Positions 36,593 through 46,760 of a stretch of 64,000 bases of DNA are shown here, piece after piece (position 1 is the stretch's first letter; every line of letters begins with the position of its first letter). The notes beneath the pieces are model-generated. The model was not told the DNA's origin, searched no databases, and worked only from the letters and a program-made list of their open reading frames with translations. This DNA comes from Serpula lacrymans var. lacrymans S7.9. Taxonomy: Eukaryota; Basidiomycota; Agaricomycetes; Boletales; Serpulaceae. The DNA is taken from positions 1,386,655-1,450,654 of the forward strand of contig NW_006763300.1 in assembly GCF_000218685.1 (NCBI RefSeq), read 5' to 3'. Made by a program: the position numbers and the translations under genes.

Positions 36593-37584
36593 ATGGCCCC
36601 CAAAGGTGGAAACGCAAAGAAGGAGAGCGGGCGGGCCAAAAAGGCAGACAATGAGGCTAAGAAGCAAGAAACAGCAGCTGCTGAGCGAGTTCGTATGTCG
36701 TCCAAGATCTATCACTCCCACTGACTACGATTGGGCTCCAGGAGCGTAAAGAAGCCGATAAATGGCAAGATAATGCTAAATCTAGCAAATCGAAAGAGGA
36801 TAAAGAAGAAAAACGCAAGGCAGAACTGGCACGAAAGGCTGAGAACGCACGCCTTCTAGCAGAGGAAGAGGCGGCTGCTCCCCCAAAGCCTAAACCGGCG
36901 CCTAAAGCAAGCGCGAAAAAGCCTGTCAAACCTACCAAACCAGCGGGCCCGGGAGCCATTGCTGCTGGCGGTGGACTTGGCGAGAAAGAGACAGGGGAGG
37001 ACGCACCGAAGGAGATTGAGAGCTATTCGGCCACCGGTATTGACAATGCAATCGATCTTCTGGAAGTTGTCACTGCGAAGAAAGACAAAGCAAGTGTCGG
37101 ACAGCAAGCTGCTGGAATAGAGAGACATCCAGAGGTACGTCTCCTATGGGGTTGGATCTACACCACGCTGACCTGATCCTTGCCATTCAGCGACGCTTCA
37201 AGGTCAGTTTATTACGTTTCTTACTGAACAGATCTTACCAGTTTGAAAAATTTCAGGGTGCATTCGAGGCGTATAAAGAACGAGAGTTGCCTAATTTGAA
37301 AGTCGAAGTACGCTTTTCATCTTTCAAGAGATGCCAGAATCGTCCTCACAGTTTTCTTAAGCATCCTGGTCTTCGGTTACAGCAATACCAGGATCTGCTT
37401 TATAAACAATTCCAAAAGTCTCCCGAGAACCCGTGAGTATTTGTAGAGACCTCTTTGAGGCCCATAGTGACGCCCTCTTTGCAGCTTCAACCAGGTCACG
37501 CTTTCCTATGATGCCACGAAGGACGACAAGGTTCAGGCTCTCAAGGACAAACAAGAATCAGTCGAAAAACGTTTGCGTGCATAG
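36593..37584 (+). CDS. CCDC124-like (Oxs1/Lso2-type) ribosome-associated coiled-coil protein
   Basis: ATG at 36593: MAPKGGNAKKESGRAKKADN. Long Lys/Glu/Ala-rich helix follows (ERKEADKWQDNAKSSKSKED after a short intron), then an Ala/Pro/Lys linker. The C-terminal globular segment has TGIDNAIDLLEVVTAKKD, GAFEAYKERELPNLKVE, HPGLRLQQYQDLLYKQFQ and KSPENPFNQVTLSYD. The P-G-L-R-L-x-Q and K-S-P-E-N-P blocks are diagnostic for CCDC124. Its relatives bind idle 80S ribosomes and help restart translation; a nuclear co-factor role is reported in fission yeast. Several tiny exons, for example RRFK, are separated by introns near 37134-37250. Only about 120 bp separate it from the divergent DUF6699 gene, so the two likely share a promoter. 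Confidence 0.88.
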
Positions 37585-38923
37585 GTCGTGATGTATTTGT
37601 CTTCATATTTTGAAGTTATTTCACCTTTTTTCTTCGAGAAAATTGAGCCTGTGTAACAATTGCGTGCCAGGATATGTATCCTTACATGTTTTACACTTGT
37701 AATCAAATTGAGTTACTGTATCCTTCTTTTTCATCATCTCTCTTTGTAACCATGAATCCAAATGGCCTCGGTAATAAATCAAGTTTCATTGAATGCTTCA
37801 AGTAAAGATAGTATTCACGGTAGCTAAAGGAGAGTCTGTTAAGTTGATATCAAAGACATTTTATAACCGGCATATTGCATCCAGGGCTCTGACGGACTTG
37901 GTTGGCTACCCCAGAATCAGGTGCGGATAGGACAGGAGTAGTCTCCTTCATCCAACCGAATCATTGACATGACAGTCGATATCAACGTAGGACAGAAGGG
38001 AGTGTTCGATCGGTAGTACGCTTCGTATTCATAGTTGCCTTTACGCGACCATGCTCCTCAAAGTGGCGGGTCCTCTTAATTTCGCACAATACCTGCAACC
38101 TGGAGGGACTGGTGGCAAAACCGCAAACGGATGACCGATACAAACAGTTGATACCAACGAACCTTTTTGAAAGACTAATCAGCCTAGAAACCTGCTCACG
38201 GTAATGGGGAGTCACCTGACCAGAATCGATGCTTGCTGGACAAGTACTTCTGCCAAAACAGATGGGGAGCAGGATTTCCGCCAAATCAGATATCCAGCAA
38301 GTGGGTAACCTCCCAAGTTACATAGATACGTACCGCGTAAACAGTTGGATGTCGTTAATAAGTCAGGTTATAAACCTTTCCTTGTGAAAATCTGCGCTGT
38401 CTAGCGGTCCAAGTTAGTCCATGGTCTCACACCTGTGGGATCAACAGCACTATTATGAAACCATATCCTAACCGTACGAGGGAGTTCGAGAGCCTCAACA
38501 CATACACGTGAGCCTCGATGAAGAGAAAAATAAATATCAGGAATCGACAAAGACGGAAGTGGAGGTCCCTTCCTTATGAACTACAGGTCTGCACATGTGA
38601 GGGCGTGCACATGAAACAGCTGGACATATGTCCATAAGGATTCACATATAAATTGTTGCGGAGACACGATGACTTGAGGAGAACCTTGAAACGGGACACC
38701 ATGAGCGTGTAAGAACCTGACCCGTGATCAACGTAACAAGTCACGAGGACAGAAAGTCATCCTGTACGGGTGAACCGCGCCGCTGATCGTCTTCGCAGTG
38801 ATACGACAATTTTCCGCGAAATTAAGCTGGGTATAATCGCAGGCAACCCCAATATTAGAACGCATTCACAGATGAATAAAGAGTCTGACCATCACGAATG
38901 CAAAATGTAAACTATTGTGCACC
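37585..38923. other. intergenic, nothing recognised
   Basis: About 1.3 kb. One 100-codon minus frame (37982-38284) without a domain. I looked for transposon ends and tRNA signals and found none I trust. Confidence 0.4.
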
Positions 38924-40048
38924 ATGCCTCGTCTTCAGCATCTGAAAATCGCCTGTACTTTGCTTGCCTTAGCCCCACTCTCGTTGGCAAAGGGAGTGCT
39001 GCCAGGACAGATCAAAAATTTCGTCACCTTCGGCGACTCGTATACAGATATCGCCTACCCTGCTGCTGATGGAGGACAAGCGTGGCCAGTTTATGCAGCT
39101 GGCTATGGAAACTTCACTTTATACCCCTTTGCAAAGAGCGGAGCGACCTGTTCGAACAATTTGACGTATAGGCCATTCCCTCCTGTATTTGGAAGCCAGA
39201 TACCAACATATTTAGAAGAGAAATCAAACGCGACAATTAACCCAAATCCCGAGGAAACCATATACACCTTGTGGATTGGTACGAATGACTTGGGCGTAAA
39301 TGCGCTCCTCACGGGAAGCGATGCGCCCGATGTGTCGATAGTTCAAGTCAGAGAATGTGCTGTGGACTGGCTCAAAGTTATGTATGCCAGCGGAGCCAGG
39401 AACTTCATCATGCAAAACGTGAGTAAAGGCAATAATACCATAGGGAAGAACTCTACGCTAACAATATTTCAAGATTATACCACTCGACCTGACAATCTTG
39501 TACTCGAATTACTCATACCCCAATCGTTACTGGGATGCGCAACGGAATACCACCGAGTGGAACGTATACATGAGGGAACTTGCAAAGGCAGGCAATGAGA
39601 TAACTCTGTTGATGCTACAAGCTCTTGCTCCCACTTTGCCAGACGCTCACATCGGTAAGTCGCAGGTTAATCCACGATATGGCTACCAAACTCACTGTTC
39701 GAGTACAGCTTCGTTCGACTCACATGGCCTTTTCACCGATATGTACAACCACCCACAGAACTACCTCAATGGTACCGCACCCCTGAATGTGACAGGCTGC
39801 GTTAACTCGTGCATCTTTGCTTTGAACGAGAGCACTGGTGATGCCGGCGATTGCACAGTCGCGGAAGGTACAGACCGTGACAGCTTCCTGTGGTAAGATC
39901 TCTTCATCTTTGGTGCATTTTCAATTCTGATACCTTGGACAGGTACGACGAGCTCCACCCGTCCGAACAATCAGATAGGATTGTGGCGCGTGAGATAACA
40001 GCAGTTATGAAGGGTGAAGAGAACCAGTGGGTGACGTGGTTGAGTTGA
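38924..40048 (+). CDS. secreted SGNH/GDSL esterase, CE16-like
   Basis: ATG at 38924 (MPRLQHLKIACTLLALAP) opens a signal peptide. The serine block NFVTFGDSYTDIAYP carries the nucleophile in G-D-S-Y. Then come FAKSGATCSNN (block II Gly), YTLWIGTNDLGVNALL (block III G-T-N-D) and, after the last intron, YDELHPSEQSDRIV with the Asp and His of the triad. About 315 residues and four exons, with several N-glycosylation sequons. CE16 members of wood- and litter-degrading fungi remove acetyl groups from hemicellulose oligomers. The Asp-x-x-His spacing and blocks are intact, so it should be active. Confidence 0.88.
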
Positions 40049-40924
40049 GCTGCTGGCAAGGAAGGGTCACTGGCAGTTGTTCCACAATCATAGGATAAAT
40101 TTCCTTGGACAATATTATGCCCGTAGAACGATTGATCAGAAGACCTGAAACTTTGACAAGTGGTCCACATTATTCGAAAGGGATCATGGTTATGTGGTAA
40201 TATGCCATACCACACTATCATCAGCACACTGTCCGCAAAGAGCGAGTGCTTTTTACTGGCTGACCATTGCGTCTTGTTTCAAGTTAATTATGCCGTCTAG
40301 CCTCTACTAATATTCTAGCGTAATTCCAACACTTGTACAAGGATGGGGTCTCAATTGTAATATCTACTAATCCGAAACACAAAGGACAAAGGACACTCGG
40401 GGTATTGGCAAGGCACTCGAGGACTCAAGTTGGTAAAGAAAATGTTCAGTTCAATTACAGATAATTCACAACCTTGTCGGTGGCGAATGTGTAAAATCTA
40501 TCTTCTGCTGAATCCATTCATGGTGACTGCCTAGCAAGCGGCTTTGTTGTGAACGCATCCGTAATTTCACTGGCACAATGTCTTTAAACCATGAATGACC
40601 ATCGAGGTCTAACAATTCAGAATACAAAAGCATCAGTCGACATACAAACAACGGATACATGGCAAGAGAAGAAAAATCAAAGAAAACACGCCTTATTCCC
40701 ACCCTCAGCCCTTCATCCCATCTCCCTCTCCCTCTCGCCATTTCAATCTGCCCATTTATCGATCGTTTCATCACCCAAAGTCTATCACCCACAATCCATC
40801 CTACAGAAATCCCGAAAAGGACCCCAGATCGCCTCCAAGCGTACCTAAAAATAAAAATCTGAAGCCGCACACACAGGCACCATGAGCCACATCCTGCTCG
40901 CCCACCCACAATGAGCAGGGTACC
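40049..40924. other. convergent intergenic region
   Basis: About 0.88 kb between the esterase stop (plus) and the last codon of the NACHT gene (minus). A 147-codon minus frame (40466-40909) lies just downstream of the NACHT stop in another phase and is Arg/Trp-rich; I regard it as 3' UTR. Confidence 0.4.
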
Positions 40925-43900
40925 TTAACGCGCCCTTCTGGCATACCCCCGACTACGACCTTGCAAGTATTGCGGCGGTTGTCCTATGGGAAAATGACAA
41001 TATATATGAATTAGCTACTTCACAGCATAGCTCGAGCTGATGCTAGGAACTAACCGCCAAAGGCCTGCAGAGTAGGTGTATTTTCCATCGGCTCCTTCTG
41101 TAATCGCTCCTCATGACGCCCTTGCTGTAGTGGTAAGAGATTTTAGGGACATTGTCAAATATATATATAGTTCACATACTCGCTATTGATCAAGCATGTC
41201 ACATGCACAACATTGAGCTAATTTCATGAGGTCAAGATGAAACGAACCACACACCCACTAGGAAGTTAAAATGATTAGCTATTCAAAAATATATCTCGAC
41301 AGTATATACATACTTTCTGCAAGGAAAAATAAAGAATATCATATACATTAGTGCCGAACGTAAGAAGATTATGAAACAAATTTATCCGTACATTCTAAAG
41401 ATTTCCGCGCAAAATGAATATGTTTGTAAAGTTTGACGAGATATGATGGAAAATGACAAAACATACGATCTGCGGTGCGAGAAAGTTAGTGAAATGCTCT
41501 CGCACAATGCAAGGAATGTCCCCAACCATCTTCAGGTCCAGATTCGTATATACTCAGTATTGGCTGCATAGCACAGATGCTGCAAGAGGGAAAATGTTTA
41601 AATGGAATAAATCCGTAGAGAAGTAAACGATGCACTTGCATTAGGAAACGACACACCTCGCGGAGTTTCTGATGACACATTGGTGATTAGTATGCAGGCT
41701 CATTAGCAGGACACGAACACCAGCTTACGGCCTAGAAATTGAGCAAAACATTATTTGTGCGTGAAAAAAAAAGATGCATATAAAAGAACAAATGCAGCGT
41801 ACGTCCTGAGATCATCATGGGCACAAGAACAAGTAAAGGGTATCAGAGAGAGAGCCAAAGCATAATAAAAAAGGCAACGAAAAGGCATACAGGCTGAGAA
41901 TGTCAAGGAGGGCATGACAGTCAGTGCCAAAGCTAGCAAAAAAAGATTGAGAGCGACTCACATCCTAAGAATGTCAAGAAGGGCCTAACAGTTAGTGCCA
42001 AAACTGTCTACAAGGGGGCCGAGGGCGACGTACTCCCTGGAATGTCAACGAGGGCATGACGGTCAGTGCCAAAACTGGCTAAAAAGATCGAGAGCGGCGT
42101 ACAGTCTGAGAATGTCAAAAGGGACTGACAGTCAGTGCCAAAACTGGCTACAAAAAGACCGAGAGCGACGTACAACCTGGGAGTGTCGAGGAGGGGATGA
42201 CGGTCAGTGCCAAATCTGACTAAATAAGATCGAGAACGACGTACGATCTGAGAATGTCAAGGAGAGCCTGACAGTCAGTGCCAAGCCTGGTTAAAAAGAT
42301 TGAGAACGACTTACATACTGAGAATGCCAACGAGGGCACAACAGTCAGTGCCAAATCAGACTAAATAAGAGCAAGAGGGACGTACATTCTGAGAGCGTCC
42401 ACGAGGGCATGACAGTCAGTGCCAAATCTGACTAGATAAAATCGAGAATGACGTACATTCTGAGAGAGTCCAGGAGGGCTGACAATTAATGCTCAATCTG
42501 GCTAAATAAGGTTGAGAGGGACGTACAGGCTGAAAAGGTTATCATGAAATTGTGGTTGTGGAGCGGTTAATGGGCAGTTGTTAGGGTAGTATATGAATGT
42601 GTATTCGATGAATATCATCACAATGTCAGTAGCAACCCTTGCACGAAACGGGAACATGACCGCGTACGTTCTAATGATAACATGTGGTAGGGCAGCAATG
42701 GTAAGCGGCATGGAGCATTTCCAGTGGATTATCGAGCACGTACAATATCGTAGAACTGTCAGAACACAATGCAATAATCAGAAAATCCAGCAAGATATAT
42801 ATCGTCTATAACCATTTACCTTCTAAAGAACGGCAAGCGTATAAAGCCTTAGCAGAAAGCCTCACAGGAAGAATTCTTGAGTAACGCACCCCCTGAAAAT
42901 TTATATTTAAAAATAAAAGCATTTAATATAACAAAAGCACGTCAGAGTGTAGCGTGATCGGATGGGTTAATAACGCACAAACTGGCTCAGTACACTCATC
43001 AGCCTTTCGTATCTCAGATATTTGTCATGTAGATACTATGTTACTTACATCCTGTTTGTGCAGCCAGCTCCTTTAAATATAATATGGGGGTATATTAAAA
43101 TGACATACATTCTGTGTATAGTGGGGGTACATTAGCTCGGTTTCAACGCCCTTGTTTTCAACTGACTTACTTTCTGCCGAGCCGGTTGCACCAATAAAAA
43201 ATTGGGTCAATAACCATCTATCGCGAAATATTGTCACGCACAGCCTAGTCATGTGCCAGAGTTACAAAAGGTGGGATATAAGCATCTTGTGTAAGATACA
43301 AAAAATATACACACATTCTGAAATGTTTTGTTGGGAGAAAAAGTTCAAGACGCTTTTGTCATCATGAATCGGAAACAATCTCGTACTTCTGTTTGCTCAA
43401 TCATGTTAATGAGACTCCCTAGTGCCAAACGTAAATGCCGGGGGTATCGCAGCCACTCCTGCACCAAATTTGCATTAGATATGTCTCGCATAATTATTCT
43501 AGCTTACCTCCATCCGTGTCTTCATTCCTAAGTATTGCCTTGGTGGTCCATCTCGGATGATAGTATATACCCAAGAAGCGAATACATTACTATTAGTGGC
43601 GAAATCCGTTAGAGACCTGCTTAGTGAAACAGAAAGAGATGACTCTGAATGGTAACTCTCCCAACCATCAACAGCCTGCCAAAGGTGGTACAGACAATTC
43701 TTTGTGATAGAAGCATGGCAGTCAGAGGGGTTAGTGAAATAGACAGCCGAGCGTGATTCTGTCGTTAGAAAATCCCGGAGCGATGTGTGGACTAGGTGCA
43801 CTGGACGGTCGTCAGCTTCGGGAATAAGTAGAATGGATTGAATCCCGAGGAAAGACCTGACAAGGTTTCGCGGCGGTACATCCATCAGGAGAGCTAGGTC

Positions 43901-45240
43901 CCGGATGGACAACTGTTTTTCGAGATGTAACAGGGTTCCCATTGCCCACTTGAGGTCAACAACGCTTCCAGGTGCAACTTCAGAAGATACAGCACTGGAG
44001 AAAACCTGTATATATAGAGGATCCAGACCATGTGCCTTCAAGGCCTCTAGAAGTTGTTGGTGCGCCATCCCCCCCGCTTGCCGAACAAATTTGACGAATG
44101 TCGATGCATAGATATAGGAGCCATTAGCTTCACCAACCAGGGTATTAAGAACGTCCCACGAAGGCCAAGGCTCCGGTACACCATCCGCAACCATGAGTAG
44201 GCGATTGGCGGCATATATATCCGCAAATTCGGACTGGAAGAACATGCGAATGTCCTTTCTAGCGTCGTAATGCTGCAATTTCAGCTGAAGGGAGACCTTC
44301 TTGGCATCTATAGTTTCAAGTTTTAAGCGAAGGTGTTCCTCAACTCTACTTGTGATAAATAGACGAAACGGGACCCGGCCTCCCTTGGACTTGCACGCAT
44401 CAATCACAGCATCGATGAACTCGTCCATCGATTCTCCGTCCCCAACTTCACATTCATCGAGGGCGTCAATAACTATCACCATGCATTTTTGTGCAGCATT
44501 GTTCTGCGTAAATGTTGAGCGGGCATGGGAGAGCATGGGGGTCATGATTAGCTTGTCAAATTGGTAGCTGAGCGGAGTATGCTGCTGGGTGAGGAAGGGT
44601 TCTTTGTCGAGGGCATCCCGGATCAACAGTTCCATGTTTTCAACTGTAGTTGAGAGCTGAAAAGCGAGCGTAGAAATCAGGTGGGATATCTTGTCTCGGT
44701 TTCCTGTCCCCCGAAAGAAGAAAAAGCTGGCAGCAAGCCTCCCTTCGCTAGCACACCACTCTGCTACGCTCTGCGCTATGGTCGACTTCCCCGACCGAGC
44801 GAAGCCATTAAGCCAGCAAATTGGAAGAGTACCATCTGTCCACGATTTGATCTCGTTCAGGACTTCCTTGCGAGTGCCTTCCAAACATCGAGCGAGTTTC
44901 CCTGAGCGATCCTTGTACGAAGCCTGCACTGGGTGTATTATATCGTATAAGCTCGGCACAGCTGACCGCGAATGATTGAGCTTGCTATTTAAGACGGATA
45001 AAGACCACGCACGGTAGAATCTATTATTGTTATTGATGTTCTGTTCGACGTGTTGAGCACTTCCAAAGTCGGTAAGAACACAGTCCTGGAGTCGGGCATT
45101 GTTGGACCAGTTTAGTAGACCAGCAGGAGGTGCTGGAGAGGGATGTTGGTTAAGATTGTTAGAACCTTCACTGTCATCGGAAGCTGTAAATGTGGCTTGT
45201 GTTGATGATACTTACCAGGTCGTTTCCCAAAAGAAGACAT
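40925..45240 (-). CDS. NACHT-domain NLR-like protein with micro-exon 3' part
   Basis: Model: exon 45240-45216 (MSSFGKRP), exon 45183-43508, exon 43458-43387 (72 nt), 29 micro-exons (43317-41176), exons 41124-41055 and 40983-40925. Frame is kept throughout; about 668 residues. Walker A GFARSGKST lies near residues 135-143 and Walker B MVIVIDALDECE near 243-254. Then come FRLFITSRVEEHL, SYIYASTFVKF, a winged-helix-like RDLALLMDVPPRNLVRSFLG and HLVHTSLRDFLT, the usual agaricomycete NACHT layout. The N-terminus (about 85 residues) is Asn-rich with no known effector domain, and no WD40, ankyrin or TPR sensor follows. Instead the C-terminal tail runs from WLRYPRHLRLALGSL through the micro-exon codons to GGQPPQYLQGRSRGYARRAR and a TAA. 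The NACHT call is firm; the micro-exon model rests on splice-site reading and needs RNA. Possible role: non-self recognition or regulated cell death. Confidence 0.72.
41176..43317 (-). other. cluster of 29 micro-exons (27 of 3 nt, 2 of 12 nt) in the NACHT gene
   Basis: Each listed codon is preceded by AG and followed by GT on the minus strand. First bases (lower coordinate): 43315 AAT, 43242 GCT, 43171 AAA, 43109 AAT, 43049 GAT, 42983 CCA (weakest), 42890 GGG, 42820 AAG, 42744 (12 nt, FYDI), 42668 AAC, 42527 CCT, 42457 AAT, 42386 AAT, 42315 TAT, 42245 ATC, 42174 GTT, 42103 ACT, 42034 GGA, 41962 GAT, 41891 CCT, 41803 GAC, 41729 GCC, 41657 (12 nt, KLRE), 41527 ATG, 41467 ATC, 41392 AAT, 41314 AAA, 41255 TGG, 41176 TAT. 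All junctions are phase 0, and none of the codons is a stop. Most intervening introns are 57-88 nt; five are longer (108-139 nt). Confidence 0.55.
41894..42526 (-). repeat. tandem array of nine near-identical intron-sized units, period 69-72 bp
   Basis: On the minus strand each unit starts GTACGTC (variants GTAAGTC, GTGAGTC, GTACGCC). It has a pyrimidine tract, then CAGTTTTGGCACTGACTGTC or a close variant in the middle, and ends CTTGACATTCTCAG or close to it. Units are 66-69 nt and separated by exactly 3 nt, giving unit-to-unit steps of 71, 72, 69, 71, 71, 70, 71, 71 and 70. Each therefore has a 5' splice site, a CTGAC/TTGAC branch-like element and a YAG end. Flanking older introns outside the array keep only traces (for example CTGGCACATGACTAG before 43245). 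Confidence 0.85.
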
Positions 45241-46760
45241 CAATGAAGCTGAGAGAATGAGACTATGAAGCGGGAAGATAAGCTGTGTCAAGTGGACATG
45301 CACATAAATACTGTATCGATAAACGCTCAGCCGCGTGGTCTCGTGTCCTGATAACATTGAATCCACCTAATGTGCGGTGCATATCGATAAACGCTCGCTA
45401 TTATTGCGATGGTACAAATGGGCGCTCAATAATCGATTGGGGATAGCGCACACGAAGGGGGGGATAAGACCGGAAAAATGCGCAAGCCGCACATGATAAT
45501 GGTTGTTTTCATAGATACATTCCTAGGCAAGGAAGCAGTACATCGTGGCTTCCTGATCCGAAATGTAACTTAATGACGACAAAGCAACCAGCATCCGGGT
45601 CAGGACCCTGGCAGAGTAATCCTTTCACGCAAGAATATTTGCTGTTTGTAGTTCTGTTGTCAATGAAGCTGTATCGGGGTTATAGGGGTAATGTCGAGGG
45701 TCATTGACGCATACTTCGATATCACCACCACTATTTGCTAGGCAGTACAAGTCAGTGGCGTCCCTAGAATTCAGAAATAGTTGTCCACACACCACCACCC
45801 ACTAGATAAGACGATGCAACACGAAGGTTAAACGCTACACCAATGCCGCCACGGCAGGGAACAGAGACATGAGCATAAACCATCAGGTCATTCACAACAC
45901 TCGCCTTGGGGACTCAATTTGAATTGCTATCTTCGTTCATTAAATCTGCTTGGAAAGATCCCCCAGATATGGGCGCTCGACACCCTATGATATCCGACAG
46001 TCGACCTTGAATTAATCGTTGAACAGACTGGAGCGTGAAGTTCAAGTTGCACTTACTAGAAATTGGGTTACAACATCAATCTATGTTGTACCCGAGTAAA
46101 TAGAGGCAAATAGCCTATAGCTATAGTATCTCGAGATGGCAGAGCCTATGCAACTTGACCCAAAGCACTTTCAAAGGCGAAGATTCAGATTAACGCCCAC
46201 AAAAATGAAGGTTAATATCTTTCAAAAGGACAGGACCCTGCCAGCGACTTTCATGTTGCTGCTACCATCGTCGCATACTTGAGTGTTGATTCGAAGATTG
46301 ATTTTCCATTCACATCAGCTCTTGCCTGACAAAATGCCACATCCTCGAGGTAGTCGACTGGCGTCAGTCATCTAGCTACAGTCGGAGCCTCGCGCCTTGC
46401 ATACAACCTGGGGCTGTGAGCCGGTTCAAACTTCTCTGCGTGTCTCCCTCGCTGTGTTCTCGGTGCTTTGCGGCAGAGCATGATTCTTTCTGACAAAGGA
46501 CCGTCGTATCTCGATTTTAAAGGAACATACAACACTTTTTATTCCACTCATTGTAGTTGAGAGCCACGAGCCAAGCCCAAGTTCGACCTACTGTCACCAG
46601 CTTTCATATAGACCCCACCCAGTACCGTCAGCTATTACACAAGTACGTTTAGCAACTTAGTAAGTTACTTCTGTGCTACTTCGTCGTATAGAAATAATCA
46701 ACCCAGAAAACGGAACCATCATTATTGCACTCTCACCAGCGTATCTAGGCGAAAATTTTC
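45241..46760. other. divergent intergenic region between NACHT and HET genes
   Basis: About 1.5 kb. No supported gene. In-frame ATGs extend upstream of the chosen NACHT start to 45366 within a hydrophobic 5' extension that I consider untranslated. Contains both promoters. Confidence 0.4.

Noticed and set aside
38390..38450. Possible tRNA-like stretch (CTAGCGGTCCAAG ... TGGTCTCA)
   Set aside because: No box B and no pairing acceptor or T stems.
40466..40909. 147-codon minus frame after the NACHT stop
   Set aside because: No domain, no good splice junction into it, and it overlaps the position expected for a 3' UTR. Reading the last exons in that phase would need the micro-exons to be out of frame.
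42000..42220. 74-codon plus-strand frame over the tandem array with repeated Cys/Asn/Trp motifs
   Set aside because: Its repeat pattern simply mirrors the 70-bp period; the period is not a multiple of three throughout and the frame is closed on both sides.
41980..42540. CRISPR-like array (regular repeats and short spacers)
   Set aside because: The 'spacers' are only 3 nt and the repeats have splice signals; the genome is eukaryotic.
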